A stretch of DNA of 26,348 bases from an uncultured Parabacteroides sp. (GTDB taxonomy: Bacteria > Bacteroidota > Bacteroidia > Bacteroidales > Tannerellaceae). Made by a program: the position numbers and the translations under genes. The stretch covers positions 1-26,348 of the forward strand of contig CALCST010000040.1 of the NCBI GenBank assembly GCA_937894065.1. The letters are read 5' to 3'. A model generated the notes under the pieces. That model was given only the letters and a program-made list of their open reading frames with translations. It made no database searches and was not told the DNA's origin. Below are positions 16,101 through 24,566 of this stretch, piece after piece (positions within the stretch are counted from its first letter, which is position 1; each line of letters begins with the position of its first letter).

Positions 16101-16341
16101 GCCTTTGATGTTTTCAACTGGTGCGGGTGCAAACGGAAATAGTTCTTTGGCTACTGGTGTAGTTGGTGGTATGTTGATTGGAACTTTGGCGTTATTATTT
16201 GTTGTTCCAGTATTCTTTATAGTCTTTGAATATTTACAGGAAAAACTTCGTGGTCCTTTACAGAAAGAACCAGATATGCAAGTCGCATATGAGAAGGAAA
16301 AAATATTGGAAGAAAAGAGAACTTTTAAATCAGAACAGTAA
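13150..16341 (+). CDS. RND efflux pump, HAE1 (AcrB/MexB-like) family
   Basis: A 1063-residue inner-membrane proton antiporter that exports hydrophobic compounds through a tripartite complex. The N-terminus FIKRPVMALSISILILIVG begins helix 1; LPVEQYPDIAPPTVRVEATY is the usual porter-domain entry. The proton-relay acidic pair is D405-D406 in GTVVDDTIIVVE on helix 4. MMIKATDSEK-like cytoplasmic linkers and two large periplasmic loops fit the duplicated fold. Length is normal. The ATG at 13150 follows the adaptor closely; a GTG at 13111 would overlap it. The outer-membrane channel gene starts 7 bp after the stop. Substrate cannot be read from sequence. Confidence 0.95.
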   Translation: MKGNIFIKRPVMALSISILILIVGFISLYMLPVEQYPDIAPPTVRVEATYTGANAEAVLNSVIMPLEESINGVENMIYITSTATNSGTAEILVYFKQGTDPDMAAVNVQNRVSEAQGLLPSEVTAIGVSVMKRQNSFLQINTLISPDKRFDETFLANYLDINVIPQIKRIQGVGDVQLMGDTYSMRIWMKPDRMAQYGLVPSDITTVLGEQNIEAPTGSLAESSDRVFQYTMKYKGRLKNVEEFENIVIRSRNDGSVLRLKDVADVELGRLSYSFHGEADGVPGVTFMTYQVAGANATAVNEEISKLLDEISEDLPTGTKFIQMMSVNDFLFASIHNVVETLVIAIILVILVVYFFLHDLKSTIIPSVSIIVSLVGTFAFLIVADFSINILTLFALVLAIGTVVDDTIIVVEAVQAKFDVGYKSSYLATKDAMSDVTMAVVSCTFVFMAVFIPVTFMGGTSGVFYTQFGVTMAVSVGISCLNALTLCPALCAMMMKATDSEKSSSSLSGRIKTAYNVSFNAMMGKYKKGLMFFFHHRWMVWTSLIVSMALLVYLMATTKTGLVPQEDQGTMMINVSSSPGNSLAETNKIMDKVQDVLRETPEIEHYSRITGFGLISGQGTSYGSVIVRLRNWDDRKGKEHTVDAVMARLNQRFSEIKEAQIFCFQPAMIPGYGTGNSVELYMEDKTGGDMEPFYNVVMKFLQELNKRPEVAMAYSSYAMNFPQIAVDIDAAKCKRAGISPNDVLSALGSYCGGSYVSNFNKFGKVYRVMLQASPDQRLDRQSLDNMFVRNGDKMAPISQFVTLRTVLGAEIAKRFNLYNTINVNVNAATGYSSGEVQKAIKEIASQTLPSGYDYEYGGMAREEASSGGAQTIFIYTICIVLIYLILSCLYESFLIPLAVILSVPFGLMGSFLFAKIAGLENNIYLQTGAIMLIGLLAKTAILITEYALERRRKGVGIISAAYYAAQARFRPILMTVLCMIFGMLPLMFSTGAGANGNSSLATGVVGGMLIGTLALLFVVPVFFIVFEYLQEKLRGPLQKEPDMQVAYEKEKILEEKRTFKSEQ

Positions 16342-16348
16342 AAATAAT

Positions 16349-17710
16349 ATGAAAAAGACAATAGTATTATTCAGTATAAGTACATTGTTTACGGGTTGTG
16401 GAATTTATTCAAATTACCAGCCACAGACTTCTGTCCCTGATAATCTTTATGGGGAAGAGGTTGATATTTCCGATACAACCAATATCGGAAATATCAAATG
16501 GTGCGATTTCTTTAAAGATAAATATTTGCTGGAGTTGATAGAAAGAGGAATAAAAAATAATACTGATGTCCGGACTGCACAATTACGTGTAGAAGAAGCC
16601 AAAGCTTCACTTCTCTCCGCTAAGTTGTCGTTTTTACCTTCTTTTGCTTTCGCCCCGCAAGGTAGTATAACACATGTTGAATCTCAGACATCTAGAACCT
16701 ACACTTTGCCTGTTACGGCAAGTTGGGAAATAGATTTGTTTGGAAAATTGAGAAATGCTAAACGTCAGGCTCAGGCAGCCTTGATTCAAAGTGAAGATTA
16801 TAAACAAGCGGTATATTCTGAACTTGTTTCCAATATTGCTAATACATATTATACATTGCTTATGTTGGACGAACAGTTGAGAATTTCCAAAGAAACTGCT
16901 CAATCTTGGGAAGAAACTGTTTCTTCTACTCAAGCATTGATGGACGCCGGATTAGCAGATGAATCTGCTGTTTCCCAGATGAAGGCAACTTATTTTGAAG
17001 TTAAAAACTCAGTGATTGATTTGGAAGAACAGATAAACCAGACGGAAAATACTCTTGCTTTACTTTTAGCCGAAACTCCTCATTCTTTTGAGAGAGGAAA
17101 GCTTGCGGAACAGAATTTTTCAGCTGAATGGTCGGTCGGAGTTCCTCTGCAGATTCTTTCCAATCGTCCAGATGTACGTATGGCAGAGCGCTCGTTGGAG
17201 CAGGCTTTTTATGTAACAAATCAGGCTAATGCTGCTTTTTATCCTTCAATTACTTTAAGCGGTAGTGCCGGATGGACAAATTCTTTAGGTGAAATAATTT
17301 CTAATCCAGGGAAATTCTTGGCTTCAGCTGTTGGTTCACTTACAGAGCCATTGTTCAACAGAGGAACATTAATTGCTCAGCGCAGAATAGCAAAAGCTCA
17401 ACAGGAAGAAGCATTGTTGGCTTTTAATCAAAGTTTGCTTGATGCCGGAGTTGAGGTAAATGATGCCTTGGTTTCATATCAGGTAAGCAAGAAAAAAAGA
17501 GAGAATTATGAATCTCAAATATCCTCATTACAGAATGCTTTAAGAAGTGTTTCCTTATTGATGCAGAATGGTAATACTACTTATCTGGAAGTCTTGACCG
17601 CCAAACAAAGTTTGTTGTCAGCTGAATTGGCACAGGTTGCCAATAGTTTTAAAGAGATACAAAGTATGATTAATCTCTACCAGGCATTGGGTGGAGGTCA
17701 GGAATTGTGA
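16349..17710 (+). CDS. Outer-membrane efflux channel, TolC/OprM (NodT) family lipoprotein
   Basis: A 453-residue outer-membrane factor. The signal peptide ends in a lipobox FTGC (C17), typical of the OprM/NodT group. The paired OEP repeats are visible: one around residues 60-240 (LRVEEAKASLLSAKLSFLPS, TASWEIDLFGKLRN) and a second around 270-450 (NRPDVRMAERSLEQAF, ANAAFYPSITLSGSAGW). It completes the tripartite pump with the two genes before it. I start at the ATG at 16349; the longer frame from 16226 would overlap the end of the pump gene by over 100 bp and lacks a signal peptide. Confidence 0.94.
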   Translation: MKKTIVLFSISTLFTGCGIYSNYQPQTSVPDNLYGEEVDISDTTNIGNIKWCDFFKDKYLLELIERGIKNNTDVRTAQLRVEEAKASLLSAKLSFLPSFAFAPQGSITHVESQTSRTYTLPVTASWEIDLFGKLRNAKRQAQAALIQSEDYKQAVYSELVSNIANTYYTLLMLDEQLRISKETAQSWEETVSSTQALMDAGLADESAVSQMKATYFEVKNSVIDLEEQINQTENTLALLLAETPHSFERGKLAEQNFSAEWSVGVPLQILSNRPDVRMAERSLEQAFYVTNQANAAFYPSITLSGSAGWTNSLGEIISNPGKFLASAVGSLTEPLFNRGTLIAQRRIAKAQQEEALLAFNQSLLDAGVEVNDALVSYQVSKKKRENYESQISSLQNALRSVSLLMQNGNTTYLEVLTAKQSLLSAELAQVANSFKEIQSMINLYQALGGGQEL

Positions 17711-17717
17711 TATAAAT

Positions 17718-17800
17718 AATCCTTTGACGGAATATTCTACTCTCTATTTGTTTATTTGTTTATCCATCTTTTCTTCGGAATATTCCTCAAAGGATTTATT
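17718..17800 (+). terminator. Possible terminator after the RND operon
   Basis: AATCCTTTGA (17718-17727) and TCAAAGGATT (17787-17796) are perfect arms. After one bulged base, GGAATATTC (17729-17737) pairs with GAATATTCC (17778-17786). The stem has about 19 pairs but the loop is 40 bases, and the T run after it is short, so termination would be weak. Confidence 0.5.
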
Positions 17801-17902
17801 TTAAAAGCAAATTAAGTGTTCATTTTTTTTCAATTTGTTTTATTTGCTCTTTAAATATGGTAAATATACATTGTATAATGTGATTTGCTAATCTCATATA
17901 AT

Positions 17903-18739
17903 TCAGGGTTGTTTTTGTATACGGTATTCCTTGGGAGAGACTCCAGAGTTTTTTTTGAAAAAACGGCTCAGGTATGAAGAGTCAGGGAAATGACAGAGGG
18001 AGGCAATTTCTGCAATTGATAAAGCCGGATTGTTGAGCAAGACTTTCAGTTCGGCTGTCAACTGTTCGTCGATAAGTATTTTAGGACTCTTACCATTGGA
18101 ATAGGTTTCCGTGATTTCGTTTAGGTAACGTGGAGAAATACATAGCTTTTCGGCATAGAATGATACTTGGTGCATTTGTGCGGCATGTTCGTGAATAAGA
18201 TGCATGAACTTGTGAAACAAGAGTTGTTTTCGTGTGTATGATTTGGCAACTGATACATAAGTATCAGGAATTGAACTGAAAATCCACATCAGCATACTTT
18301 GTAGGAAATTCAGTTCCAGCCGTTCTCTGAATACTGAAGAAGGCTGAGTAAAAAGTAACTGTCCCATGTTCATCCATAGGCTTATGTTTTCCCAACTTTC
18401 TTTTTCGTGGTTGTATTGAGGGAATTCTCTCATGTAGTTGAAATACGTTGTATCGAGTGAAATGGCTGCCTGTAGAAAGAGCTTCTTTGGATAAAGTAGA
18501 AAGCGGACATGAAAATCGTCAGATGCTTCTATGAGTTGCATGATACTTCCTCCCCAAAAAATTAGTTCCGACATTTTGTGTAGATGAAATTGTTGCGCGC
18601 CGGTGGATAGAATACCTTCTCCGCTGGTACATAACAGTTGTATGCCACAGTCGAAGTTGAGTAGGGATGCTTTTAGAAAGGCTAGATTTCCTTCGTCATA
18701 ATGGATGGAGGAAAGAGATGATAATAAGGAAATATCCAT
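17903..18739 (-). CDS. AraC-family transcriptional regulator (next to Bcr/CflA exporter)
   Basis: A 278-residue protein. The N-terminal half (about 1-150) is a beta-rich sensing domain (FDCGIQLLCTSGEGILSTG, FWGGSIMQLIEASDDFHVRF). The C-terminal half has the double helix-turn-helix: VSFYAEKLCISPRYLNEITE and IAEIASLCHFPDSSYLSRFF, ending GVSPKEYR, the AraC signature. It is divergent from an MFS exporter with 144 bp between them, and its own regulation of that gene is likely from position. It is not closely similar to the other AraC protein of the window. Effector unknown. Confidence 0.9.
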   Translation of the reverse strand: MDISLLSSLSSIHYDEGNLAFLKASLLNFDCGIQLLCTSGEGILSTGAQQFHLHKMSELIFWGGSIMQLIEASDDFHVRFLLYPKKLFLQAAISLDTTYFNYMREFPQYNHEKESWENISLWMNMGQLLFTQPSSVFRERLELNFLQSMLMWIFSSIPDTYVSVAKSYTRKQLLFHKFMHLIHEHAAQMHQVSFYAEKLCISPRYLNEITETYSNGKSPKILIDEQLTAELKVLLNNPALSIAEIASLCHFPDSSYLSRFFKKNSGVSPKEYRIQKQP

Positions 18740-18759
18740 GTGAAAATGATTTTATGAAA

Positions 18760-18767
18760 CAAAAATA
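18760..18767 (-). promoter_or_regulatory. Possible -7 box for the second AraC gene
   Basis: CAAAAATA reads TATTTTTG on the minus strand, a match to TAnnTTTG, 20 bp before the ATG at 18739. No clear -33 TTG is seen. Confidence 0.4.
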
Positions 18768-18855
18768 CGGTTTTTTATTGAGAAATAGATTGTTTAGTTC
18801 CGATTATGAAAAGTTTTGTACTGTAAAAGAAAGGAAAGTACTTCGTCATAATATC

Positions 18856-18863
18856 TAATTTTG
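18856..18863 (+). promoter_or_regulatory. Possible -7 box for the Bcr/CflA-type gene
   Basis: TAATTTTG matches TAnnTTTG and lies 20 bp before the ATG at 18884. No TTG lies at the right distance upstream, which would fit a promoter that needs an activator such as the divergent AraC protein. Confidence 0.5.
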
Positions 18864-18883
18864 CAACGTTTAAAAAGGATATT

Positions 18884-20074
18884 ATGACAAGAAGTAATTC
18901 TCAATTATTTATTCTCGTATTTTTGGGTATATTAACAGCATTTGGTCCGTTTGTGACTGATATGTATTTGCCTACGCTGCCTGCTATGACCGAATATTTC
19001 CATACCACTTCCTCACAAGTGCAGTTAGGATTGACGGCTAGTATGATAGGATTGGCTGTTGGCCAACTGTTTTTTGGACCGTTGAGTGACAAGTATGGTC
19101 GTCGTTTCCCTTTGATTGTGGCTATGTGTCTGTTTCTTTTGGCTACACTGGGATGTCTTTATTCCCGTACAATCATGCAGTTTGTGGGATGGAGATTGGT
19201 GCAGGGAATAGCTGGAGCAGGAGGGATTGTGATTTCACGTTCCATTGCAGCAGATAAATATTCTGGAAGGGAATTGGCAAAGATGTTGGCTATTATTGGA
19301 GCTATCAATGGTGTAGCTCCGGTGGCAGCACCTGTTGCTGGAGGAGGAATGGCTGAAAGTGTAGGTTGGCACGGCATTTTCTGGGTATTGTTTGGGTTAG
19401 GCGTGTTATTACTGGTAGGAAGTTTGCATTTTGCAGAGTCTTTACCGGTTGAACGTCGGCAGAATGCGCGTTGGCTGGATGTATACAATAGCTTTCTTAC
19501 TGTCATTCACAACCGTAGGTATATGTGTTATATCCTTCAGTTCGGTTTTGCTCAGGGAGTGTTGTTTGCTAATATTGCCTCCTCACCTTTTATTATGCAA
19601 CAACATTATGGATTTTCGCCTTTAATGTTCAGTATTTGTTTTGGAGCCAATGCCCTAGCCATTGTCATTTCTGCGACTTCTGCCCTCAAATTTGCCCATC
19701 CGGAACAAGCATTATATAGAGGAAGTATCGGAATGGTAATTGCTTCTTCTTTTCTATGTGTAGCATTGTGTGTTGGTTGTAGTTTCTGGATATATGAAGT
19801 GTTACTTCTTGCATTACTTTTCATGTTAGGGCTAACCTTTACTGCTTCTAATACACTGGCAATGGATTGTGAACGGTCAAATGCAGGTATGGCATCGGCC
19901 TTATTGGGGGCATTAGGATTTGCTTTTGGGGGTGTGGTATCTCCACTTGTAGGATTGGGGAATATTATGGTATCTACCGGAATATTGTTTTTTACAGGCT
20001 CTGTATGTGCATTTGTTTGTACTCGCATAGCGCTTCGACGCGCTTTCTCATTGGCACAATATTACCGTAAATGA
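18884..20074 (+). CDS. Bcr/CflA-family MFS drug exporter
   Basis: A 396-residue inner-membrane MFS protein with about twelve hydrophobic helices. FGPFVTDMYLPTLPAMTEYF near the N-terminus is the hallmark of the Bcr/CflA group (DHA1 drug:proton antiporters). Motif A is GPLSDKYGRR (residues 65-74). LVQGIAGAGGIVISRSIAAD and AIIGAINGVAPVAAPVAGG are further group segments. Members export bicyclomycin, chloramphenicol or other compounds, and some export cysteine or sugars, so the substrate is open. The ATG has AAAGGA upstream. Confidence 0.92.
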   Translation: MTRSNSQLFILVFLGILTAFGPFVTDMYLPTLPAMTEYFHTTSSQVQLGLTASMIGLAVGQLFFGPLSDKYGRRFPLIVAMCLFLLATLGCLYSRTIMQFVGWRLVQGIAGAGGIVISRSIAADKYSGRELAKMLAIIGAINGVAPVAAPVAGGGMAESVGWHGIFWVLFGLGVLLLVGSLHFAESLPVERRQNARWLDVYNSFLTVIHNRRYMCYILQFGFAQGVLFANIASSPFIMQQHYGFSPLMFSICFGANALAIVISATSALKFAHPEQALYRGSIGMVIASSFLCVALCVGCSFWIYEVLLLALLFMLGLTFTASNTLAMDCERSNAGMASALLGALGFAFGGVVSPLVGLGNIMVSTGILFFTGSVCAFVCTRIALRRAFSLAQYYRK

Positions 20075-20150
20075 TTTTGTAGTAATCAAAAATTCAAAAC
20101 TTTGTAGATATAGAATGTCACACAAACCTCAGGTTTTGCAGTATCAATAA

Positions 20151-20190
20151 AAAAAGACCGCTGATAATGAAAATTATCAGCGGTCTTTTT
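20151..20190 (-). terminator. Intrinsic terminator after tRNA-Lys
   Basis: A perfect 18-bp inverted repeat: AAAAAGACCGCTGATAAT (20151-20168), GAAA loop, ATTATCAGCGGTCTTTTT (20173-20190). It lies just 3' of the minus-strand tRNA and ends with a T run in that direction. Because the other strand also ends with T's, it may serve the exporter gene at 18884-20074 too. Confidence 0.93.
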
Positions 20191-20192
20191 AG

Positions 20193-20265
20193 TGATCCGC
20201 CTGGGGCTCGAACCCAGGACCCCAACATTAAAAGTGTTGTGCTCTACCTGCTGAGCTAGCGAATC
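20193..20265 (-). tRNA. tRNA-Lys (anticodon TTT)
   Basis: On the minus strand the 73 bases fold as a full cloverleaf. The acceptor stem GATTCGC pairs with GCGGATC (one G-T pair) and the discriminator base is A. The D arm is GCTC...GAGC. The anticodon arm is CAACA-CTTTTAA-TGTTG with anticodon TTT, and the T arm is CTGGG-TTCGAGC-CCCAG. CCA is not encoded. It has its own promoter and terminator. Confidence 0.97.
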
Positions 20266-20301
20266 ATCCTGTGTAATGCAATTATCTCATGATTACGGGT
20301 G

Positions 20302-20332
20302 CAAAGATAGGTGTTTATTTTGTTCTGTGCAA
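20302..20332 (-). promoter_or_regulatory. Promoter of tRNA-Lys
   Basis: Minus strand: TATCTTTG (20309-20302) preceded after 20 bp by TTG (20332-20330). The bases after the -7 box, GCACCCGTAATC, closely match those after the right-edge promoter (GCACCCGCAATC). Confidence 0.8.
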
Positions 20333-20349
20333 TACTTTTGAAATAAAAA

Positions 20350-20412
20350 AATAAATTTAATGCTGCATTTATTAATTGCTTTTGAGCTAATATATTGATA
20401 TGCAGCATTAAA
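20350..20412 (-). terminator. Terminator of the TPR gene
   Basis: TTAATGCTGCAT (20357-20368) and ATGCAGCATTAA (20400-20411) are perfect 12-bp arms. Read on the minus strand, a T-rich stretch (TTTATTTTTTTA) follows. The loop is 31 bases, longer than usual. It lies 22 bp after the stop codon of the TPR gene. Confidence 0.7.
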
Positions 20413-20433
20413 AATGTATGATATTTTTTTGAA

Positions 20434-22608
20434 TTATATTATTTCTTCATTAGAATAATACTTCAATAAGTCCATAAAAACAGGAATTTCCTCCTTTTCG
20501 AACCCAGCTTTTTCCAATTCCGGAATATCTTGTTCGAACTCTTCTTTGAATTTATCGAACTTATAATCCGCCAATGATATGGCTTTCTTATAAAATAGAA
20601 GAGCACCTTTCATATTCTGAAGAATCAATTCCGTATGTCCGGCATTAAGATAATCGTGAATATTCGGAGTTGTTTCTTCCAATATTTTCTTATAATAATT
20701 TCTTGCCATATCATATTTACCGGTAAGGAATGAACACCAGGCAATAGGTCGCCATGCCTTATGGCTTTTTGTGTCAAGATAATCTACCTTATAATAATAT
20801 TTCAGAGCTTCGCTGTAATTTTTAAGCTCAAGATGGCAATGTCCGATACTGATTTGCACAGACAGATTATCCGGATCTTTTTCCTCATATCTGTGATAAT
20901 ATTCCAGAGCTTTCTGAGGTTCTTTCTTCAAACGATAACAGTTTGCAATTCTTCTGATAACCCATTTGCTGTTCATATTCAGCAAATCTGCCTGGAGATA
21001 TGCTTCAAGTGCTCCGTCCAAATCTTCCAGCATTTGCTTGCAATATCCGATTTTCTGGAAAAGAGTATCATTAGATGCATCTTTTTCAACAAGCCTGTTG
21101 TATATCTTTAATGCCTCGCTGAAATAATTCTTTTGCAGATAATATTCTGCGATAGGAGTTGGGTCGCCACCTTCAAAGAAAAATTTGTCGATTATTGGAA
21201 GATTATGGAAATCCAGTGGATAAGTGAATATATCATCAAAATCAAGATGAGCCGGATGCAATTTATAAAACCTGTATAAATCCTGGATATATTGTCCGAC
21301 CACAAGCTTGAAACTGTCTTTCGATGTCTTTATTTCATTATTTTTCTGTTCTAGCATTTCCACAGCCTGGCTGTCAATTTGCGCGCTCATCGATTGTCTG
21401 AATTGCTCAGGAATCTCAAGCATACTCAGATACAGTGAATATTTGTCTGAATTGCACATATATGGCGAAACTCTTACCAGTGCTTCCACCATTGAATTCT
21501 GTGCAGAGTTCTTTTCCTGTTTTCCAAAATATGGGTTATCTTTTCTGAAAGGAACAAACCAGTTTGATATTTCTCTGAAGAAAGGATAATTCTTCAGATG
21601 CACAAACGTAGAGTGCATAACGTCCGCACCTTCAAGCTGCAAGTCGCTGAATTCTGTCATCATTTTGCTGAGCTCTTTGTCAGCAAAAATCTTTTCCTGC
21701 CATTCCGGATTCATTTCATCTCCCAATTGTTCCGGAGTTATATCTTTCAGATTTATCTTTTCGCTTATCTTCGGATTCAGTTTCATCATTTCCGGGATAA
21801 TTTCATTCTGAAGTTTATGGCAAATTTTTTCAGTCTCTCTTGAAAGAATGAATTTCAGGATTATTATTTGAGCTTCATCCAAAAAGGCTTGTCCTTTTTC
21901 TTTATGGAGATTTATTACCTTTTCTTGAATATCATTGTATAACCATATTCTTTTTCTGTAAAAATATAATGACAGTAAAATCGAAACAAGAGCTCTAGCC
22001 TTGATTTCTATTTCATCGGACAAGTAAAGTTTGAATAATATCATTACTTTTTCACTGTCGAATACTTCTTGAATACTCAACCACAGAGATGAGGCAATCT
22101 GGCATTTTATCCAATTTTCTATTTCCGGGTCTTCAATTATATCTTTCAGTCCGGCAGCTTCTTCAATGCTCAGGCTGCTGTTTGTCCAGATTTTTTTGAA
22201 CAGAGAATTTACATATTTTTCTTTCTCTTCCGGATTTGAAGATTTTATATATGACTGAATTTCAACGAAAGATTTGTCCGGACTGAATTTGTTTGTCCGC
22301 AAAGTGTTGAAGAATAACCTTGATGATTCTTTTGACAAGGCTTTGATTCGTACCTTATCTGTCAGTTCATAGCAGTCTCTCAGCAGGTCGGTATATATTT
22401 TATGTTGCATAGGGTCAGCAAATCCCTCCAATTTGTAGCGCAACATATATTTATATGTATTTTGCAGACCATCCAGTTTGTCCTGGAACTCATAATTGTA
22501 ACTTCCGGCAATCAGGCCTTGCAAATGGTCAAATGCATTCTTCAGCTCTTTGTTGTCCAAAAAACCGATAATGCGGTTATATGTCTTATTTATTTCTTGT
22601 GTAGTCAT
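20434..22608 (-). CDS. Tetratricopeptide repeat protein, function unknown
   Basis: A 724-residue protein with no signal peptide, so probably cytoplasmic. The N-terminal two thirds (about 1-480) are helical and charged with no domain I recognise; the start is MTTQEINKTYNRIIGFLDN. From about residue 485 on there are some six TPR units, such as YFSEALKIYNRLVEKDASN, DGALEAYLQADLLNMNS, QKALEYYHRYEEKDPDN, YSEALKYYYKVDYLDTKS and YDMARNYYKKILEE. TPR arrays bind partner proteins. I start at the ATG at 22608; a GTG at 22635 would add nine residues. It is divergent from lepA with 156 bp between them; a functional link to LepA is unproven. Confidence 0.85.
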   Translation of the reverse strand: MTTQEINKTYNRIIGFLDNKELKNAFDHLQGLIAGSYNYEFQDKLDGLQNTYKYMLRYKLEGFADPMQHKIYTDLLRDCYELTDKVRIKALSKESSRLFFNTLRTNKFSPDKSFVEIQSYIKSSNPEEKEKYVNSLFKKIWTNSSLSIEEAAGLKDIIEDPEIENWIKCQIASSLWLSIQEVFDSEKVMILFKLYLSDEIEIKARALVSILLSLYFYRKRIWLYNDIQEKVINLHKEKGQAFLDEAQIIILKFILSRETEKICHKLQNEIIPEMMKLNPKISEKINLKDITPEQLGDEMNPEWQEKIFADKELSKMMTEFSDLQLEGADVMHSTFVHLKNYPFFREISNWFVPFRKDNPYFGKQEKNSAQNSMVEALVRVSPYMCNSDKYSLYLSMLEIPEQFRQSMSAQIDSQAVEMLEQKNNEIKTSKDSFKLVVGQYIQDLYRFYKLHPAHLDFDDIFTYPLDFHNLPIIDKFFFEGGDPTPIAEYYLQKNYFSEALKIYNRLVEKDASNDTLFQKIGYCKQMLEDLDGALEAYLQADLLNMNSKWVIRRIANCYRLKKEPQKALEYYHRYEEKDPDNLSVQISIGHCHLELKNYSEALKYYYKVDYLDTKSHKAWRPIAWCSFLTGKYDMARNYYKKILEETTPNIHDYLNAGHTELILQNMKGALLFYKKAISLADYKFDKFKEEFEQDIPELEKAGFEKEEIPVFMDLLKYYSNEEII

Positions 22609-22665
22609 ATAAAAAATTAGTGTCTTAAAGCACAAAGTTAACAGCTTTTATGTAAGAGGATAATA

Positions 22666-22701
22666 TTTGAACTGAAAAAAACAGAAAAAATCGTATCTTT
22701 G
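22666..22701 (+). promoter_or_regulatory. Promoter of lepA
   Basis: TATCTTTG (22694-22701) is a full -7 match and TTTG (22666-22669) is a possible -33 box with a 24-bp spacer, slightly long. The lepA ATG is 64 bp after the -7 box, leaving an untranslated leader of about 55 bases. Confidence 0.65.
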
Positions 22702-22764
22702 CAGATAATCCGAAAAATGCTTTGGAACAACTGTTTAAAATAGAAAAGACAAATAATATATTAT

Positions 22765-24552
22765 ATGAAGAATATCCGAAATTTCTGTATCATTGCTCAC
22801 ATCGATCATGGGAAAAGTACGTTGGCAGACCGTTTGCTTGAATACACAAATACTGTTGAAGGGCGCGATATGCAGGATCAAGTCCTTGATGATATGGATT
22901 TGGAACGTGAGCGAGGTATCACTATCAAAAGCCACGCTATCCAAATGAAATATAAATATAAAGGTGAAGAGTATATTTTGAATCTTATTGATACTCCGGG
23001 ACACGTGGACTTTTCTTACGAGGTTTCTCGTTCGATTGCTGCTTGTGAAGGTGCATTGCTTATCGTTGATGCAGCTCAGGGTATTCAGGCTCAGACTATT
23101 TCAAACCTTTATATGGCAATCGACAATAATTTGGAGATTATACCTGTACTTAACAAGATAGACTTGCCAAGTGCTATGCCTGATGAGGTTGAAGACCAGA
23201 TTGTTGAACTTTTGGGTTGCGACCGTTCGGATATTTTGCGTGCTAGCGGAAAGACCGGAGAAGGTGTTTATGATATTCTTAATACAATTGTTGAGAAAGT
23301 TCCTGCTCCATCAGGCGATCCGGATGCACCGCTGCAGTGTCTGATTTTCGACTCTGTTTTCAATTCATTCCGTGGAATCATTGCTTATTTCAAGGTCGTA
23401 AACGGAAGTATTCGTAAAGGAGACCATGTAAAGTTTATTGCTACGGGAAAAGAATATGATGCCGATGAGGTTGGTGTTCTGAAGTTGGATATGTCACCGC
23501 GTGATGAGATTAAGACTGGTGACGTAGGATATATCATTTCCGGTATAAAAACATCAAAGGAAGTAAGAGTAGGAGATACTATTACTCATGTGGCTCGTCC
23601 GGCAGAAAAGGCTATCGAAGGTTTTGAGGAGGTGAAACCGATGGTCTTTGCCGGTGTATATCCTATAGATACGGAAGATTTTGAGAATCTTCGTTCTTCA
23701 TTGGAAAAGTTGCAGCTCAACGATGCTTCTCTGACATTCCAGCCGGAAAGTTCTGCAGCTTTGGGATTCGGTTTCAGATGCGGTTTCTTGGGATTGCTTC
23801 ACATGGAAATCGTTCAGGAACGTTTGGACCGAGAATTCAATATGAATGTTATCACAACTGTGCCTAACGTTTCATATAAAGTATATGACAAAAAAGGAAA
23901 TTGTTCGGAAGTTCATAATCCGAGCGGTTTGCCAGACCCAACATTGATTGACCATATTGAAGAGCCGTTTATCAGAGCTTCGGTTATTACTAATACAGCA
24001 TATATTGGTCCGATTATGACTCTGTGTTTGGGTAAACGTGGTATATTGGTTAAGCAGAGTTATATTTCCGGTGATAGAGTTGAGATTTTCTATGACCTGC
24101 CACTGGGCGAAATTGTGATAGACTTCTATGATAAATTGAAGAGTATTTCAAAAGGATATGCTTCATTTGACTATCATTTGCACGATTTCCGTCCGAGCCG
24201 TTTGGTCAAACTGGATATTTTGTTGAATGGAGAGCCTGTCGATGCCCTGTCAACATTGACACATATCGACAATAGTGTTCCTTTTGGCCGCCGTATGTGT
24301 GAAAAACTTAAAGAGTTGATTCCTCGCCAGCAGTTCGATATAGCAATCCAGGCTGCTATTGGTGCTAAAATCATAGCACGTGAAACTATCAAGGCAGTTC
24401 GAAAGGATGTTACGGCGAAATGTTATGGAGGTGATATCTCTCGTAAACGAAAATTGTTGGAAAAACAGAAAGAGGGAAAGAAGCGAATGAAACAGATTGG
24501 TACGGTAGAAGTTCCTCAAAAAGCATTCCTCGCAGTTCTGAAACTTGATTAA
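22765..24552 (+). CDS. lepA: Elongation factor 4 (ribosomal back-translocase LepA)
   Basis: A 595-residue translational GTPase that acts on the ribosome. G1 is AHIDHGKST (residues 11-19), G3 is DTPGH (76-80) and G4 is NKID (130-133). Domains II and III and an EF-G-like domain V follow. The C-terminus, with RKRKLLEKQKEGKKRMKQIG and EVPQKAFLAVLKLD, is the LepA-specific domain and separates it from EF-G and from TypA. Length is normal (about 600). It is a single-gene unit with its own promoter and terminator. Confidence 0.97.
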   Translation: MKNIRNFCIIAHIDHGKSTLADRLLEYTNTVEGRDMQDQVLDDMDLERERGITIKSHAIQMKYKYKGEEYILNLIDTPGHVDFSYEVSRSIAACEGALLIVDAAQGIQAQTISNLYMAIDNNLEIIPVLNKIDLPSAMPDEVEDQIVELLGCDRSDILRASGKTGEGVYDILNTIVEKVPAPSGDPDAPLQCLIFDSVFNSFRGIIAYFKVVNGSIRKGDHVKFIATGKEYDADEVGVLKLDMSPRDEIKTGDVGYIISGIKTSKEVRVGDTITHVARPAEKAIEGFEEVKPMVFAGVYPIDTEDFENLRSSLEKLQLNDASLTFQPESSAALGFGFRCGFLGLLHMEIVQERLDREFNMNVITTVPNVSYKVYDKKGNCSEVHNPSGLPDPTLIDHIEEPFIRASVITNTAYIGPIMTLCLGKRGILVKQSYISGDRVEIFYDLPLGEIVIDFYDKLKSISKGYASFDYHLHDFRPSRLVKLDILLNGEPVDALSTLTHIDNSVPFGRRMCEKLKELIPRQQFDIAIQAAIGAKIIARETIKAVRKDVTAKCYGGDISRKRKLLEKQKEGKKRMKQIGTVEVPQKAFLAVLKLD

Positions 24553-24566
24553 ATAATTATTATAAC

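Noticed and set aside
16226..16348. N-terminal extension of the outer-membrane channel
   Set aside because: It overlaps the pump gene by over 100 bp and would bury the lipoprotein signal peptide that begins at 16349.
21598..21843. Plus-strand frames inside the TPR gene
   Set aside because: These are opposite-strand shadows of a long and clearly coding gene, with no recognisable domain.
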